A stretch of 36,398 nt of DNA from Gordonia effusa NBRC 100432 (lineage in GTDB: Bacteria; Actinomycetota; Actinomycetes; Mycobacteriales; Mycobacteriaceae): NCBI RefSeq assembly GCF_000241305.1, contig NZ_BAEH01000012.1, positions 1-36,398 of the forward strand, given 5' to 3'. This document shows positions 1-7,625 of the stretch, piece by piece (within the stretch, counting starts at the first letter, position 1; each line of letters opens with the position of its first letter). The notes beneath the pieces are model-generated. The model saw nothing but the letters and a program-made list of their open reading frames with translations. It was not told where the DNA came from and searched no databases. A program made the translations under genes and the position numbers.

Positions 1-68
1 CGCCTCGCCGGGCACTCGACCAGCGGGGGAAGACGCGGCTGGCGCCTCGCCGGGCACTCGACCAGCGG
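1..68. repeat. Two copies of an interspersed 32-bp repeat (first truncated by window edge)
   Basis: The unit reads GGCTGGCGCCTCGCCGGGCA followed by CTCGACCAGCGG. The first copy (1-26) is cut by the window edge and the second is complete (37-68). Four more copies lie at 20118-20284, about 20 kb away. Downstream (about 80-140) is a degenerate 'gtgcgctcgccgagcggagcgagac...gtatcgaaac' stretch that resembles the sequence beside the other array. I see no gene in 1-162. This looks like a dispersed non-coding repeat family. Confidence 0.8.
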
Positions 69-162
69 TAGCCTCCGATGGTTGAGTGCGCTCGCCGAGC
101 GGAGCGAGACGCGCGTGTATCGAAACCCGGTGAGTCGAATGCCCAACTCGGCCCCGCCGCAC

Positions 163-819
163 CTAACTACTGGGCGCCCGCACGACCATCGGTACGCCGG
201 GGAAATATGCCGCCATCTCCGACCGGGCTTTGCGCAATGAGGCTGTGCCATAACCCTTCTTGCGGTGATCGGGATGGACCCAGATGCGAACGTCCACTTC
301 GCCCGACGTCAACTCGCCGAACACAAAGCCGACTTTCTCACTGCCTTCCAGCGCTACGAGCCAGATAGCTTCTTCGTTGTCCACACGTTGGACGGCCTTG
401 GCGAGTTCGTCGTCGACGTTTCCGGCAGGTGATCCCGAGCCGTCGCCGGCGACTCCCTGATCATCGGTGCGCGCGGCAAAGAGGTCGGCGTCGACATCGG
501 CGGCAAACGGCCGCAACTGCAGGGTGTCACCGCTGGCCGCGGGTCGTTCGGTGAGGGTGAAGGTCAGTTCGGAGTTGAGGTCGTCAAGTTCTGCTTGGTT
601 GCGTCGACGTTGATCTTTGGTCAGCTGGTAGAACGACATGCCCAACACGGCCTCGGCGCCGAGCCGCGATTTACCAAGCAGTGCGGCGACGGCGTCGATG
701 GCGCCGTCCCGATTCTCAGCCTCGACGATGGCGTCGAGAACTTCGTGACGTCGTTCTAATGCGGTGTGCAGGGCATCGGCGATATCGCGGCGGGATGTTG
801 TCTGATCCAGATCGGTCAT
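163..819 (-). CDS. GNAT-family acetyltransferase-like protein with an unusual N-terminal helical region
   Basis: A 218-residue protein. The C-terminal part (about 150-218) has a GNAT core: a strand ending GFVFGEL, then VDVRIWVHPDHRKKGYG, which matches the acetyl-CoA-binding R-x-x-G-x-G/A signature. The N-terminal part (about 1-85) is helical and includes LGAEAVLGMSFYQLTKDQRR. This resembles the end of the coiled-coil domain of GyrA/ParC (EAxLxMRLxxLTxxER), so it is probably a structural helix-turn rather than a topoisomerase function. The substrate is unknown. It diverges from the acyl-CoA synthetase at 968 across two KstR-type boxes, so it may belong to the sterol regulon. Start ATG at 819; no strong ribosome binding site is visible. 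Confidence 0.7.
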   Translation of the reverse strand: MTDLDQTTSRRDIADALHTALERRHEVLDAIVEAENRDGAIDAVAALLGKSRLGAEAVLGMSFYQLTKDQRRRNQAELDDLNSELTFTLTERPAASGDTLQLRPFAADVDADLFAARTDDQGVAGDGSGSPAGNVDDELAKAVQRVDNEEAIWLVALEGSEKVGFVFGELTSGEVDVRIWVHPDHRKKGYGTASLRKARSEMAAYFPGVPMVVRAPSS

Positions 820-886
820 GACGACGATCGTAATCGAGCAGCGTCGGGTTGGCTTGCTACCGGTGAGTACTCTCCGAACTCAAAAA

Positions 887-900
887 TAGAACAGGTTCTA
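887..900. promoter_or_regulatory. KstR-type operator, perfect consensus
   Basis: TAGAACAGGTTCTA matches the TetR-family KstR consensus TAGAACNNGTTCTA at every fixed position. It lies between the divergent GNAT gene (start 819) and the acyl-CoA synthetase (start 968) and could control both. The sequence match is direct; KstR binding is inferred, because kstR itself is not in the window. Confidence 0.8.
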
Positions 901-942
901 TTAGATTCTTAGGGTCGCTGCGTCGTACTACTTCCGCAAAAC

Positions 943-956
943 TAGAACACGTCCTA
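943..956. promoter_or_regulatory. Second KstR-type operator overlapping a -10 element
   Basis: TAGAACACGTCCTA has one mismatch to the consensus. Its last TA begins TAGTGT (955-960), a TANNNT-type -10 hexamer that ends 7 nt before ATG 968. This suggests a leaderless transcript that is blocked when the box is occupied. Confidence 0.65.
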
Positions 957-967
957 GTGTGGAGGGC

Positions 968-2596
968 ATGAGTGAACTAGTGCAGTCCGATGATGCCGGT
1001 TTCGATGCTCTGCGCGGAGGAACGCATTTGGGCGACCTCATGGTCGCCGCTCTCAAACGCCACGCCCGACGCAATGTGCTGACGATCGGCGACGTAGAGC
1101 TGACCGGACGCGAGATGGCTGAAGCGATCAGTCGCTATGTACAAGCCTTCGAGACGCTGGGAGCCGGGAGCGGCACGGCGGTCGGTCTGTTGGCATTGAA
1201 TCGACCCGAGGTACTGCTGGTCATTGGGGCCGGCCAAACGCAGGGCTGGCGCCGCACGGCGCTGCATCCGCTCGGCTCAGCAGACGATCACGCTTACGTC
1301 CTCTCCGACGCCGGCGTTGAGACTCTTGTCATCGACCCGGTGCCGATGTTCGTCGAGCGCGCCAAGGTCCTGCTGGACAAAGTCGACTCGCTCAAGCAGA
1401 TCCTGACGTTGGGACCGGTTCCGGCAGAACTTGCCGACGTCGGAGTCGACGTCATCGCCGAGGCCGACAAATTCGCGCCCCGCCCGTTGGTAGCGGCCCG
1501 CCTCGCACCCGACCACGTCGTGTCCATCACCTACACCGGCGGCACAACCGGAAAACCCAAGGGCGTCATCGGAACTGCCCAGGCGATGTCGACGATGACA
1601 CAGATCCAACTCGCCGAATGGGAGTGGCCCGAGCAACCTCGATTCTTGATGTGTACCCCGCTGTCGCACGCGGGTGCGGCATTCTTCGTGCCCACGCTGA
1701 TGAAGGGCGGTTCGATGGTGGTTCTCGCCAAATTCGACCCGGCTGAAGTGTTGCGGACCATCGAAGAAGAGAAGATCACCGCGACGATGTTGGTGCCGTC
1801 GATGCTCTACGCGCTGCTTGATCATCCCGACTCGCGAACGCGTGATCTGTCCTCGCTGGAGACCGTCTATTACGGCGCGTCGCCGATCAACCCGGTCCGG
1901 TTAGCCGAGGCGATCGACCGATTCGGCCCGATTTTCGCGCAGTACTACGGTCAGTCCGAAGCTCCGATGGTCATTACCTACCTCGGCAAGAGGGACCACG
2001 ATCCGGCGCGTCTATCGAGTTGTGGCCGTCCGTCGGCATTCCTGCGTACGGCATTACTCGGACCCGATGATGAGCCGGTCGCGCAGGGTGAGCCCGGTGA
2101 GGTGTGCGTCGCCGGACCCTTGCTGGCCGGCGGATATCGCGGCTTGCCCGAGCAGACCGCGGAGACGTTCCGCGACGGCTGGCTGCGCACCGGCGACGTC
2201 GCGCGGGAGGACGAGGACGGTTTCTGGTTCATCGTCGACCGCACCAAGGACATGATCGTCACCGGTGGCTTCAATGTTTTCCCACGCGAGGTAGAAGATG
2301 TTGTGGCAGAACATAATTCGGTCGGTCAGGTGGGTGTGATCGGCGTGCCCGATGACAAGTGGGGTGAGGCGGTCACGGCCGTGGTCGTGCTCCGTCCCGA
2401 CGCTGACGCTTCCGACGGTGCCAAGGAGCGCATCACCGCGGAGATCCAAGCCGCGGTCAAAGAACGCAAAGGTGGAGTGCAATCGCCCAAGCAGGTGATC
2501 TTTGCGGAGTCACTGCCCCTGACCGCGCTTGGCAAGCCCGATAAGAAGGCGCTGCGCGCTCAGTACTGGGAGACGTCAGCGCGATCGGTGGGGTGA
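968..2596 (+). CDS. AMP-forming acyl-CoA synthetase (FadD family), probable sterol-regulon member
   Basis: Adenylate-forming enzyme of the ANL superfamily; it should convert a carboxylic acid, ATP and CoA to acyl-CoA, AMP and PPi. From ATG 968 it is 542 residues. It carries the P-loop motif TYTGGTTGKPKG (about 188-199), the A5-like motif YYGQSE, the A7-like WLRTGDVA, the hinge region GGFNVFPREVE, and a C-terminal catalytic Lys (about 523) in LTALGKPDKKAL. A GTG at 959 is in frame, but it lies inside the likely -10 hexamer, and ATG 968 fits a leaderless start. Two KstR-type boxes precede it. It is clearly different from FadD19 and FadD17 elsewhere in the window, so the substrate may be another sterol-derived or fatty acid. 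I do not assign a specific fadD number. Confidence 0.85.
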   Translation: MSELVQSDDAGFDALRGGTHLGDLMVAALKRHARRNVLTIGDVELTGREMAEAISRYVQAFETLGAGSGTAVGLLALNRPEVLLVIGAGQTQGWRRTALHPLGSADDHAYVLSDAGVETLVIDPVPMFVERAKVLLDKVDSLKQILTLGPVPAELADVGVDVIAEADKFAPRPLVAARLAPDHVVSITYTGGTTGKPKGVIGTAQAMSTMTQIQLAEWEWPEQPRFLMCTPLSHAGAAFFVPTLMKGGSMVVLAKFDPAEVLRTIEEEKITATMLVPSMLYALLDHPDSRTRDLSSLETVYYGASPINPVRLAEAIDRFGPIFAQYYGQSEAPMVITYLGKRDHDPARLSSCGRPSAFLRTALLGPDDEPVAQGEPGEVCVAGPLLAGGYRGLPEQTAETFRDGWLRTGDVAREDEDGFWFIVDRTKDMIVTGGFNVFPREVEDVVAEHNSVGQVGVIGVPDDKWGEAVTAVVVLRPDADASDGAKERITAEIQAAVKERKGGVQSPKQVIFAESLPLTALGKPDKKALRAQYWETSARSVG

Positions 2597-2707
2597 ACAG
2601 TAGGGTTTGCCGTCTCGAATGCCTGCGTGTCGAAAGTTATTCGATTAGGTAACGATCGCGGACCGCCCCCTGTGCGGTTGCTGTGAAGTCCGGCATCCTT
2701 GTGACTC

Positions 2708-3682
2708 ATGGGAAGAATGATGCCTGTGAGCCGCGTGAGGTTCGCCGGTGCGGTGACGATTGCCATTGGGTTACTGGTCTCCGGTGTACTACTCGGCCGC
2801 ACGCCCGAGTCGCCGGTACCGGTCGCCCATGTCGGGCACGAGGCGACGAGCTCTAAAGTGACTCTGCTGCAGGTATTTTCACCGTCGATGGGCAAGATGA
2901 TCACTAATCAGGTGATTCGCGCGAAGCCGGGATCACCGACGTTAGTTCTGCTGAATGGAAAAGGCGGCGGGATCGAAGGTGACAGCTGGCAGAACTTCAC
3001 CTCGTATCAACGCTTCTTTGCCGACAAGAATGTCAATGTCGTCTCTCCCCTAGGAGGGGCATATTCGATGTCGACCGATTGGCGTTCGCCGGATCCGGTA
3101 CGCGGGGTGAACAAGTGGCAGACCTACCTGATCCACGAGCTGCCCACGGCGATCAACAAGGTTCTAAAGGCCAACGGACGCAATGCTATTGCCGGCTTGT
3201 CGCTGACCGGCGGTACCGCACTCGACGTCGCAGCGCACGGCGGCTCGTTGTACCGGGCGGCGGCGTCGTACAGCGGCTGTCCCAACATCTCCAACCCGGT
3301 GGCCGCAGCCGGATTAGCTGCGTCGGTGCTATCCGGCGGCGCGAATCCACTGAATATGTTCACGCCATCGGATTGGGTAAACCACGACGTGGCGGCCAAC
3401 CCCGAGCGGCTGCGCGGCAAGGCGATCTACCTCGGTTCCGCGACGGGCGCCCCCGGGGTGGTTGACAACGCCGGGCCGCATACCGCAGCGCTACTTCTCG
3501 GGCCGGCCCAGGTGGAGGCATTCACCGATTGGTGCACGCGCAAGACGTCGGCGGCTCTCGATCAAGCGGGCGTCGCGCACTTTCACGCCCGGTTCCCCGG
3601 CGGCGCACATACGTGGGCCTTGTTCTATGCCGAACTGCGAGACAGTTGGTTCCGTGTTCTCGGCCCCGCGTTGCGCGCCTGA
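2708..3682 (+). CDS. Antigen-85-like mycolyltransferase / secreted alpha/beta-hydrolase esterase
   Basis: A 324-residue protein with a hydrophobic N-terminal segment (about 12-30, FAGAVTIAIGLLVSGVLL), a likely signal peptide or anchor. Family signals are the nucleophile elbow GLSLTGG (Ser about 165), VEAFTDW (Glu about 270, at the position of the Ag85 acid) and GGAHTWALFYAEL (His about 301), corresponding to HSWxYW in Ag85. These imply transfer of mycolyl groups between trehalose mycolates and arabinogalactan, or a related esterase role, at the cell envelope. Start choices are ATG 2708, 2717 or 2720; GGGAAG at 2710-2715 would favour 2720. The gene is convergent with the P450 at 3685, only 2 bp away. 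No KstR box is seen in the 111-bp upstream gap. Confidence 0.8.
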   Translation: MGRMMPVSRVRFAGAVTIAIGLLVSGVLLGRTPESPVPVAHVGHEATSSKVTLLQVFSPSMGKMITNQVIRAKPGSPTLVLLNGKGGGIEGDSWQNFTSYQRFFADKNVNVVSPLGGAYSMSTDWRSPDPVRGVNKWQTYLIHELPTAINKVLKANGRNAIAGLSLTGGTALDVAAHGGSLYRAAASYSGCPNISNPVAAAGLAASVLSGGANPLNMFTPSDWVNHDVAANPERLRGKAIYLGSATGAPGVVDNAGPHTAALLLGPAQVEAFTDWCTRKTSAALDQAGVAHFHARFPGGAHTWALFYAELRDSWFRVLGPALRA

Positions 3683-3684
3683 CG

Positions 3685-4947
3685 TCAGCGGTACCGGACG
3701 TCGAATTCCTTGACGCCGTTGAGCCATCCGGCTCGAAGGCGCTGTGGGTCGGCGACCTTTGAGATATCGGGGAGTGTGTCGGCAATGGCGTCGAACATCA
3801 GCCCGACCTCAAGCCGGGCTAGGTTCGCGCCGATGCAGAAATGTGCTCCGCTTCCACCGAAGCTCAAGTGCGGGTTGGGATCTCGAAGAATGTCGAAGGT
3901 AAACGGGTCGTCGAAGACCTCCTCGTCGAAGTTCGCCGAGCTATAGAACAGGCCGGCTCGCTCGCCGGCGGCGATCTGGACGCCCCCAACCTCGGTGTCG
4001 TGCAGAGCAGTGCGCTGGAAGCAGAGCACCGGAGTCGCCCAGCGGATGATCTCGTCGACGGTGGTTGCGGGGCGACTCGCCTTATATAGCTCCCACTGCT
4101 CGGGGTTCTCCAAAAAGGCGTTCATGCCGTGTGTGATCGCGTTCCGCGTGGTCTCGTTGCCGGCGATCACCAAAAGCACTATGAAGAAGCCGAATTCAGC
4201 TTCGTTGAGTGCTTCGCCGTCGACGTCGGCCTGGACCAGTGTGGTGAGGATGTCATCGGCGGGAGACTTGCGACGTTCCTCGGCGAGGCCATAGGCGTAG
4301 CCGAGGAGTTCGGCGTTGGCCATCTCCGGCGTGAGGTCGGGCGTTTGGTCATGGGTGTTGATCATCGCGTTGGCGAGTTCGAAGATGTGGGCGTGGTCCT
4401 CGGTCGGGAATCCGACGAGATCGAGGATCGCTTGCAGCGGAAGGTGAATCGCGACGTCCGCGACAAAGTCGCCGTCGGTGTTGGCGGCCGCTGCCTCGGC
4501 GATGCGCTGTGCCGATGCCCGTAATCCGTCGGTCAACGAGCTGATGGCGCGCGGTGTGAACAGTCGCGAGATGATCTTGCGCAGACGAGTGTGATCCGGC
4601 GGATCGTGGTTGATCAATAGCGCGCGAGTGAGGTCGAGTTGTTCGGCGGTGATGCCGTCGGGGAGGCGCATCACAGCGCCTTTCTGATACGTCGACCAAG
4701 CCTGGTTGTTCTTCGATATCTCGCGGATGTGGGCATGTTTGGTGATCGTCCAATAGCCGTCGTCGGAGAAGATATTTCCCTCGGTCGGCTGTGCATTCCA
4801 CCAGACGGGCATCGTCGAACGTAATTCCGCGAACTGCGCGTGCGGTATGCCTCGGACGACGACATCGGGGTCGGTGAAATCGAATCCCGCGCCAAACCGG
4901 TTAGTGCTGTTGACGGCTGTGCGGTCTACTTCAGATGTGGGCTGCAT
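3685..4947 (-). CDS. CYP125-like cytochrome P450 (paralog of the sterol 26-hydroxylase)
   Basis: A 420-residue P450 from ATG 4947, the same length as the CYP125 at 7626. It has the I-helix oxygen-activation motif AGNETT (about 262-267), the ExxR motif EIIR (about 299-302) and the heme loop FGGSGAHFCIGANLAR (ligand Cys about 371). It shares CYP125 signatures with its neighbour, such as PVWWNAQ and NHDPP.HTRLRK. A steroid or terpenoid substrate is likely, possibly side-chain hydroxylation of another sterol. ATG 4962 is also in frame, but it lies inside a palindrome. ATG 4947 is preceded by TATAGT with a 6-nt spacer, fitting a leaderless transcript. It has no KstR-type box, unlike the other catabolic genes. 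It diverges from the TetR gene at 5203. Confidence 0.88.
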   Translation of the reverse strand: MQPTSEVDRTAVNSTNRFGAGFDFTDPDVVVRGIPHAQFAELRSTMPVWWNAQPTEGNIFSDDGYWTITKHAHIREISKNNQAWSTYQKGAVMRLPDGITAEQLDLTRALLINHDPPDHTRLRKIISRLFTPRAISSLTDGLRASAQRIAEAAAANTDGDFVADVAIHLPLQAILDLVGFPTEDHAHIFELANAMINTHDQTPDLTPEMANAELLGYAYGLAEERRKSPADDILTTLVQADVDGEALNEAEFGFFIVLLVIAGNETTRNAITHGMNAFLENPEQWELYKASRPATTVDEIIRWATPVLCFQRTALHDTEVGGVQIAAGERAGLFYSSANFDEEVFDDPFTFDILRDPNPHLSFGGSGAHFCIGANLARLEVGLMFDAIADTLPDISKVADPQRLRAGWLNGVKEFDVRYR

Positions 4948-4956
4948 CACTACACT

Positions 4957-4979
4957 ATACATATTACTTTCATATGTAT
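4957..4979. promoter_or_regulatory. Operator-like inverted repeat upstream of the CYP125 paralog
   Basis: ATACATAT and ATATGTAT form perfect 8-bp arms separated by TACTTTC. The repeat overlaps the putative -10 (TATAGT on the minus strand, 4954-4959) of the P450 gene. It is AT-rich in a GC-rich genome. The TetR-family protein encoded divergently at 5203 is the natural candidate to bind it; that link is inferred. Confidence 0.6.
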
Positions 4980-5043
4980 TGTCTGGCGTTGCGGGTGACG
5001 AGTTTCGCTAGCCGCAGCCCATCCAAGTTCTGCCGCGGGCAGG

Positions 5044-5112
5044 AAATATCGTCCCCCTGAGTGGCATCGAAGGGCATATTGCCCTCGGACCAACTTGAGG
5101 GGGACGAATTTT
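5044..5112 (-). repeat. Dispersed palindromic element, copy 1 (inverted orientation)
   Basis: Outer arms CGTCCCCCT (5050-5058) and AGGGGGACG (5098-5106) enclose an inner hairpin AGGGCA-TAT-TGCCCT (5071-5085). The element is flanked by A/T tracts. It is the same element as at 19884 and 23116, in reverse orientation. It sits in the 240-bp region between two divergent genes, so it is not simply a terminator here. Confidence 0.8.
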
Positions 5113-5202
5113 GCGCCACCGGAGCCGCCCTGGTGAGGCGGTCTATGACGTCTGGCCGACACTGAGCACCGCACGCTCGGGTGGACGGTAGGATCACCAG
5201 CC

Positions 5203-5805
5203 ATGCGAACGCACGGCTGGGGTGGGGATGTCCCTATTAACGACGATGAGGCAGTGGCTCGTATTCTGGCCGCCACCCGCGCATGCATTGATCGAAACGG
5301 AAAGTCGACCAGCCTCGCCGACGTCGCGCGCGAATTGCAGGTGACTCGGCCAACGGTGTACCGCTACTTCAAGGGCACCGAAGAGCTGCTGCAGGCAACC
5401 GCGATGGATGCCGTTGGCGACTTGCTTGGCCGGGTGAGTGTCAAACTGGCTGGCATCACCGAACCCGACGTCGCGGTGGTGGACGGATTATTGGTGGTCC
5501 TCGATGAACTGACCGCGGAATCGTACGTCGGCCTGGTCCTCGACGTCGATCATCTCAACATGAGTCGACTCGGCGAGTTGACCTCCGACGTCGCGTACGG
5601 ATTCGCGCGGTCAGTTGTCATGCAGATGGATGTCGATTGGGCCGCAAGGGGTTTCGCCGATCAAGACGTCGACGATGTCATCGAAATTCTGTTGCGCGCA
5701 TTGCAGTCGCTCATCGTGGACCGTGCCCGGGAGCGGCCGGCCGAGGACTTGCGGCGATTCCTGGACCGCTGGGTCGGGGCGGCGATCCGGGAGATAGGGA
5801 CGTAG
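5203..5805 (+). CDS. TetR-family transcriptional regulator
   Basis: A 200-residue protein with an N-terminal TetR helix-turn-helix (about 37-58: SLADVARELQVTRPTVYRYF), followed by a helical ligand-binding domain without recognisable specificity. Start ATG 5203 follows GGTAGGA with a 9-nt spacer. It is transcribed divergently from the CYP125 paralog, with the palindrome at 4957-4979 between them, so it probably represses that P450 gene and perhaps itself. Its small-molecule inducer cannot be read from sequence. It is not KstR: its helix-turn-helix and length differ from what I recall of KstR, and the KstR-type boxes are absent from this promoter region. Confidence 0.85.
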   Translation: MRTHGWGGDVPINDDEAVARILAATRACIDRNGKSTSLADVARELQVTRPTVYRYFKGTEELLQATAMDAVGDLLGRVSVKLAGITEPDVAVVDGLLVVLDELTAESYVGLVLDVDHLNMSRLGELTSDVAYGFARSVVMQMDVDWAARGFADQDVDDVIEILLRALQSLIVDRARERPAEDLRRFLDRWVGAAIREIGT

Positions 5806-5810
5806 CGAGG

Positions 5811-6284
5811 CTACTCGCAGATCACCACGGGGATGGTCCGCTCAGTCCAGGCCGCATAGGTATCGAAGTCGGAGTAGACCTCGGTTAGCTTGGGCCACAA
5901 CTCATCTCGCTCGGCGTCGGATGCGGTGCGTGCGACGAGGTCGTGATGTTGGGTGCCGACTTGGATATGCACCTGCGGATCGGCGGAAAGATTCAGGTAC
6001 CACGCGGGATTGGCCGCGAGGCCACCCTGTGATGCGACCACGACGAAGCGGCTGCCGTCCCGCAGGAACAGGAGGGGTACGGTCCGCTCTTTGCCGCTCT
6101 TGCGGCCGCGGGTGGTGAGCAGGCAAACCGGCGCCGGCTTCCGCAGCGCTGCGCCCACTCGCCACTTGCCGCCGATGCGACCGCGAGAAGCCTTGTACAC
6201 CTTGGTGTTCAGCCGTGATCCCCAGCGGATGAGGGTTGCGACCGCTGGGGAGTCGAGCTGATCGGGCCGTGAGTTGGGATCCAT
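5811..6284 (-). CDS. ddn: Deazaflavin (F420)-dependent nitroreductase/quinone reductase family protein, Ddn-like
   Basis: A 157-residue split-barrel protein closely resembling M. tuberculosis Ddn (Rv3547). Shared blocks include LLTTRGRKSGKERTVPL, FVVVASQGG, NPAWYLNL, the WPKLTEVY region and the C-terminal TIPVVICE. Ddn uses reduced F420 to reduce quinones and nitroimidazole prodrugs such as pretomanid at the membrane; its physiological role here is probably quinone reduction. It starts 3 bp after the fadA5 stop, so the two are co-transcribed from the KstR-controlled promoter upstream of fadA5. The same fadA5-ddn-cyp125 neighbourhood exists in M. tuberculosis (Rv3545c-Rv3547). It is convergent with tetR at 5 bp. 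Confidence 0.88.
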   Translation of the reverse strand: MDPNSRPDQLDSPAVATLIRWGSRLNTKVYKASRGRIGGKWRVGAALRKPAPVCLLTTRGRKSGKERTVPLLFLRDGSRFVVVASQGGLAANPAWYLNLSADPQVHIQVGTQHHDLVARTASDAERDELWPKLTEVYSDFDTYAAWTERTIPVVICE

Positions 6285-6287
6285 TGC

Positions 6288-7469
<1,182 letters not shown>

Positions 7470-7507
7470 CTAGTACTTCCGGATCGAAGCACTCTCCCAT
7501 CAAAACT

Positions 7508-7521
7508 AGAACAGGTTATTG
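7508..7521. promoter_or_regulatory. KstR-type operator for fadA5-ddn
   Basis: TAGAACAGGTTATT has a perfect left half-site and a degenerate right half. Read toward fadA5 on the minus strand, the good half-site runs GTTCTAGTTTTG, so TAGTTT (7504-7509) can serve as the -10. This leaves a leader of roughly 45 nt. Confidence 0.75.
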
Positions 7522-7563
7522 TTCATGTCCATCCCGTGTGGCACTCTGATGTACAACAAAGTT

Positions 7564-7577
7564 AGAACAAGTTCTCG
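7564..7577. promoter_or_regulatory. KstR-type operator for cyp125
   Basis: TAGAACAAGTTCTC matches the KstR consensus with one mismatch in the last base. It lies 48 bp upstream of the cyp125 start. Its right half-site also forms the left arm of a hairpin (7572-7600). Confidence 0.78.
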
Positions 7578-7600
7578 CGCGCTCCTTGGGCGCGAGAACG
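7572..7600 (+). other. Perfect 10-bp inverted repeat in the cyp125 leader
   Basis: GTTCTCGCGC and GCGCGAGAAC form perfect arms around a 9-nt loop (gctccttgg). The left arm shares GTTCTC with the KstR box. The repeat ends 25 bp before the GTG start. It could be a stem in the 5' leader or an extended protein-binding site. Confidence 0.6.
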
Positions 7601-7625
7601 TCGGATTCGAGAACGAGGTGATCAC

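Noticed and set aside
4950..5288. Minus-strand frame of 112 codons in the P450/TetR intergenic region
   Set aside because: It is made from the palindromic element and overlaps the tetR start; no ribosome binding site and no family.
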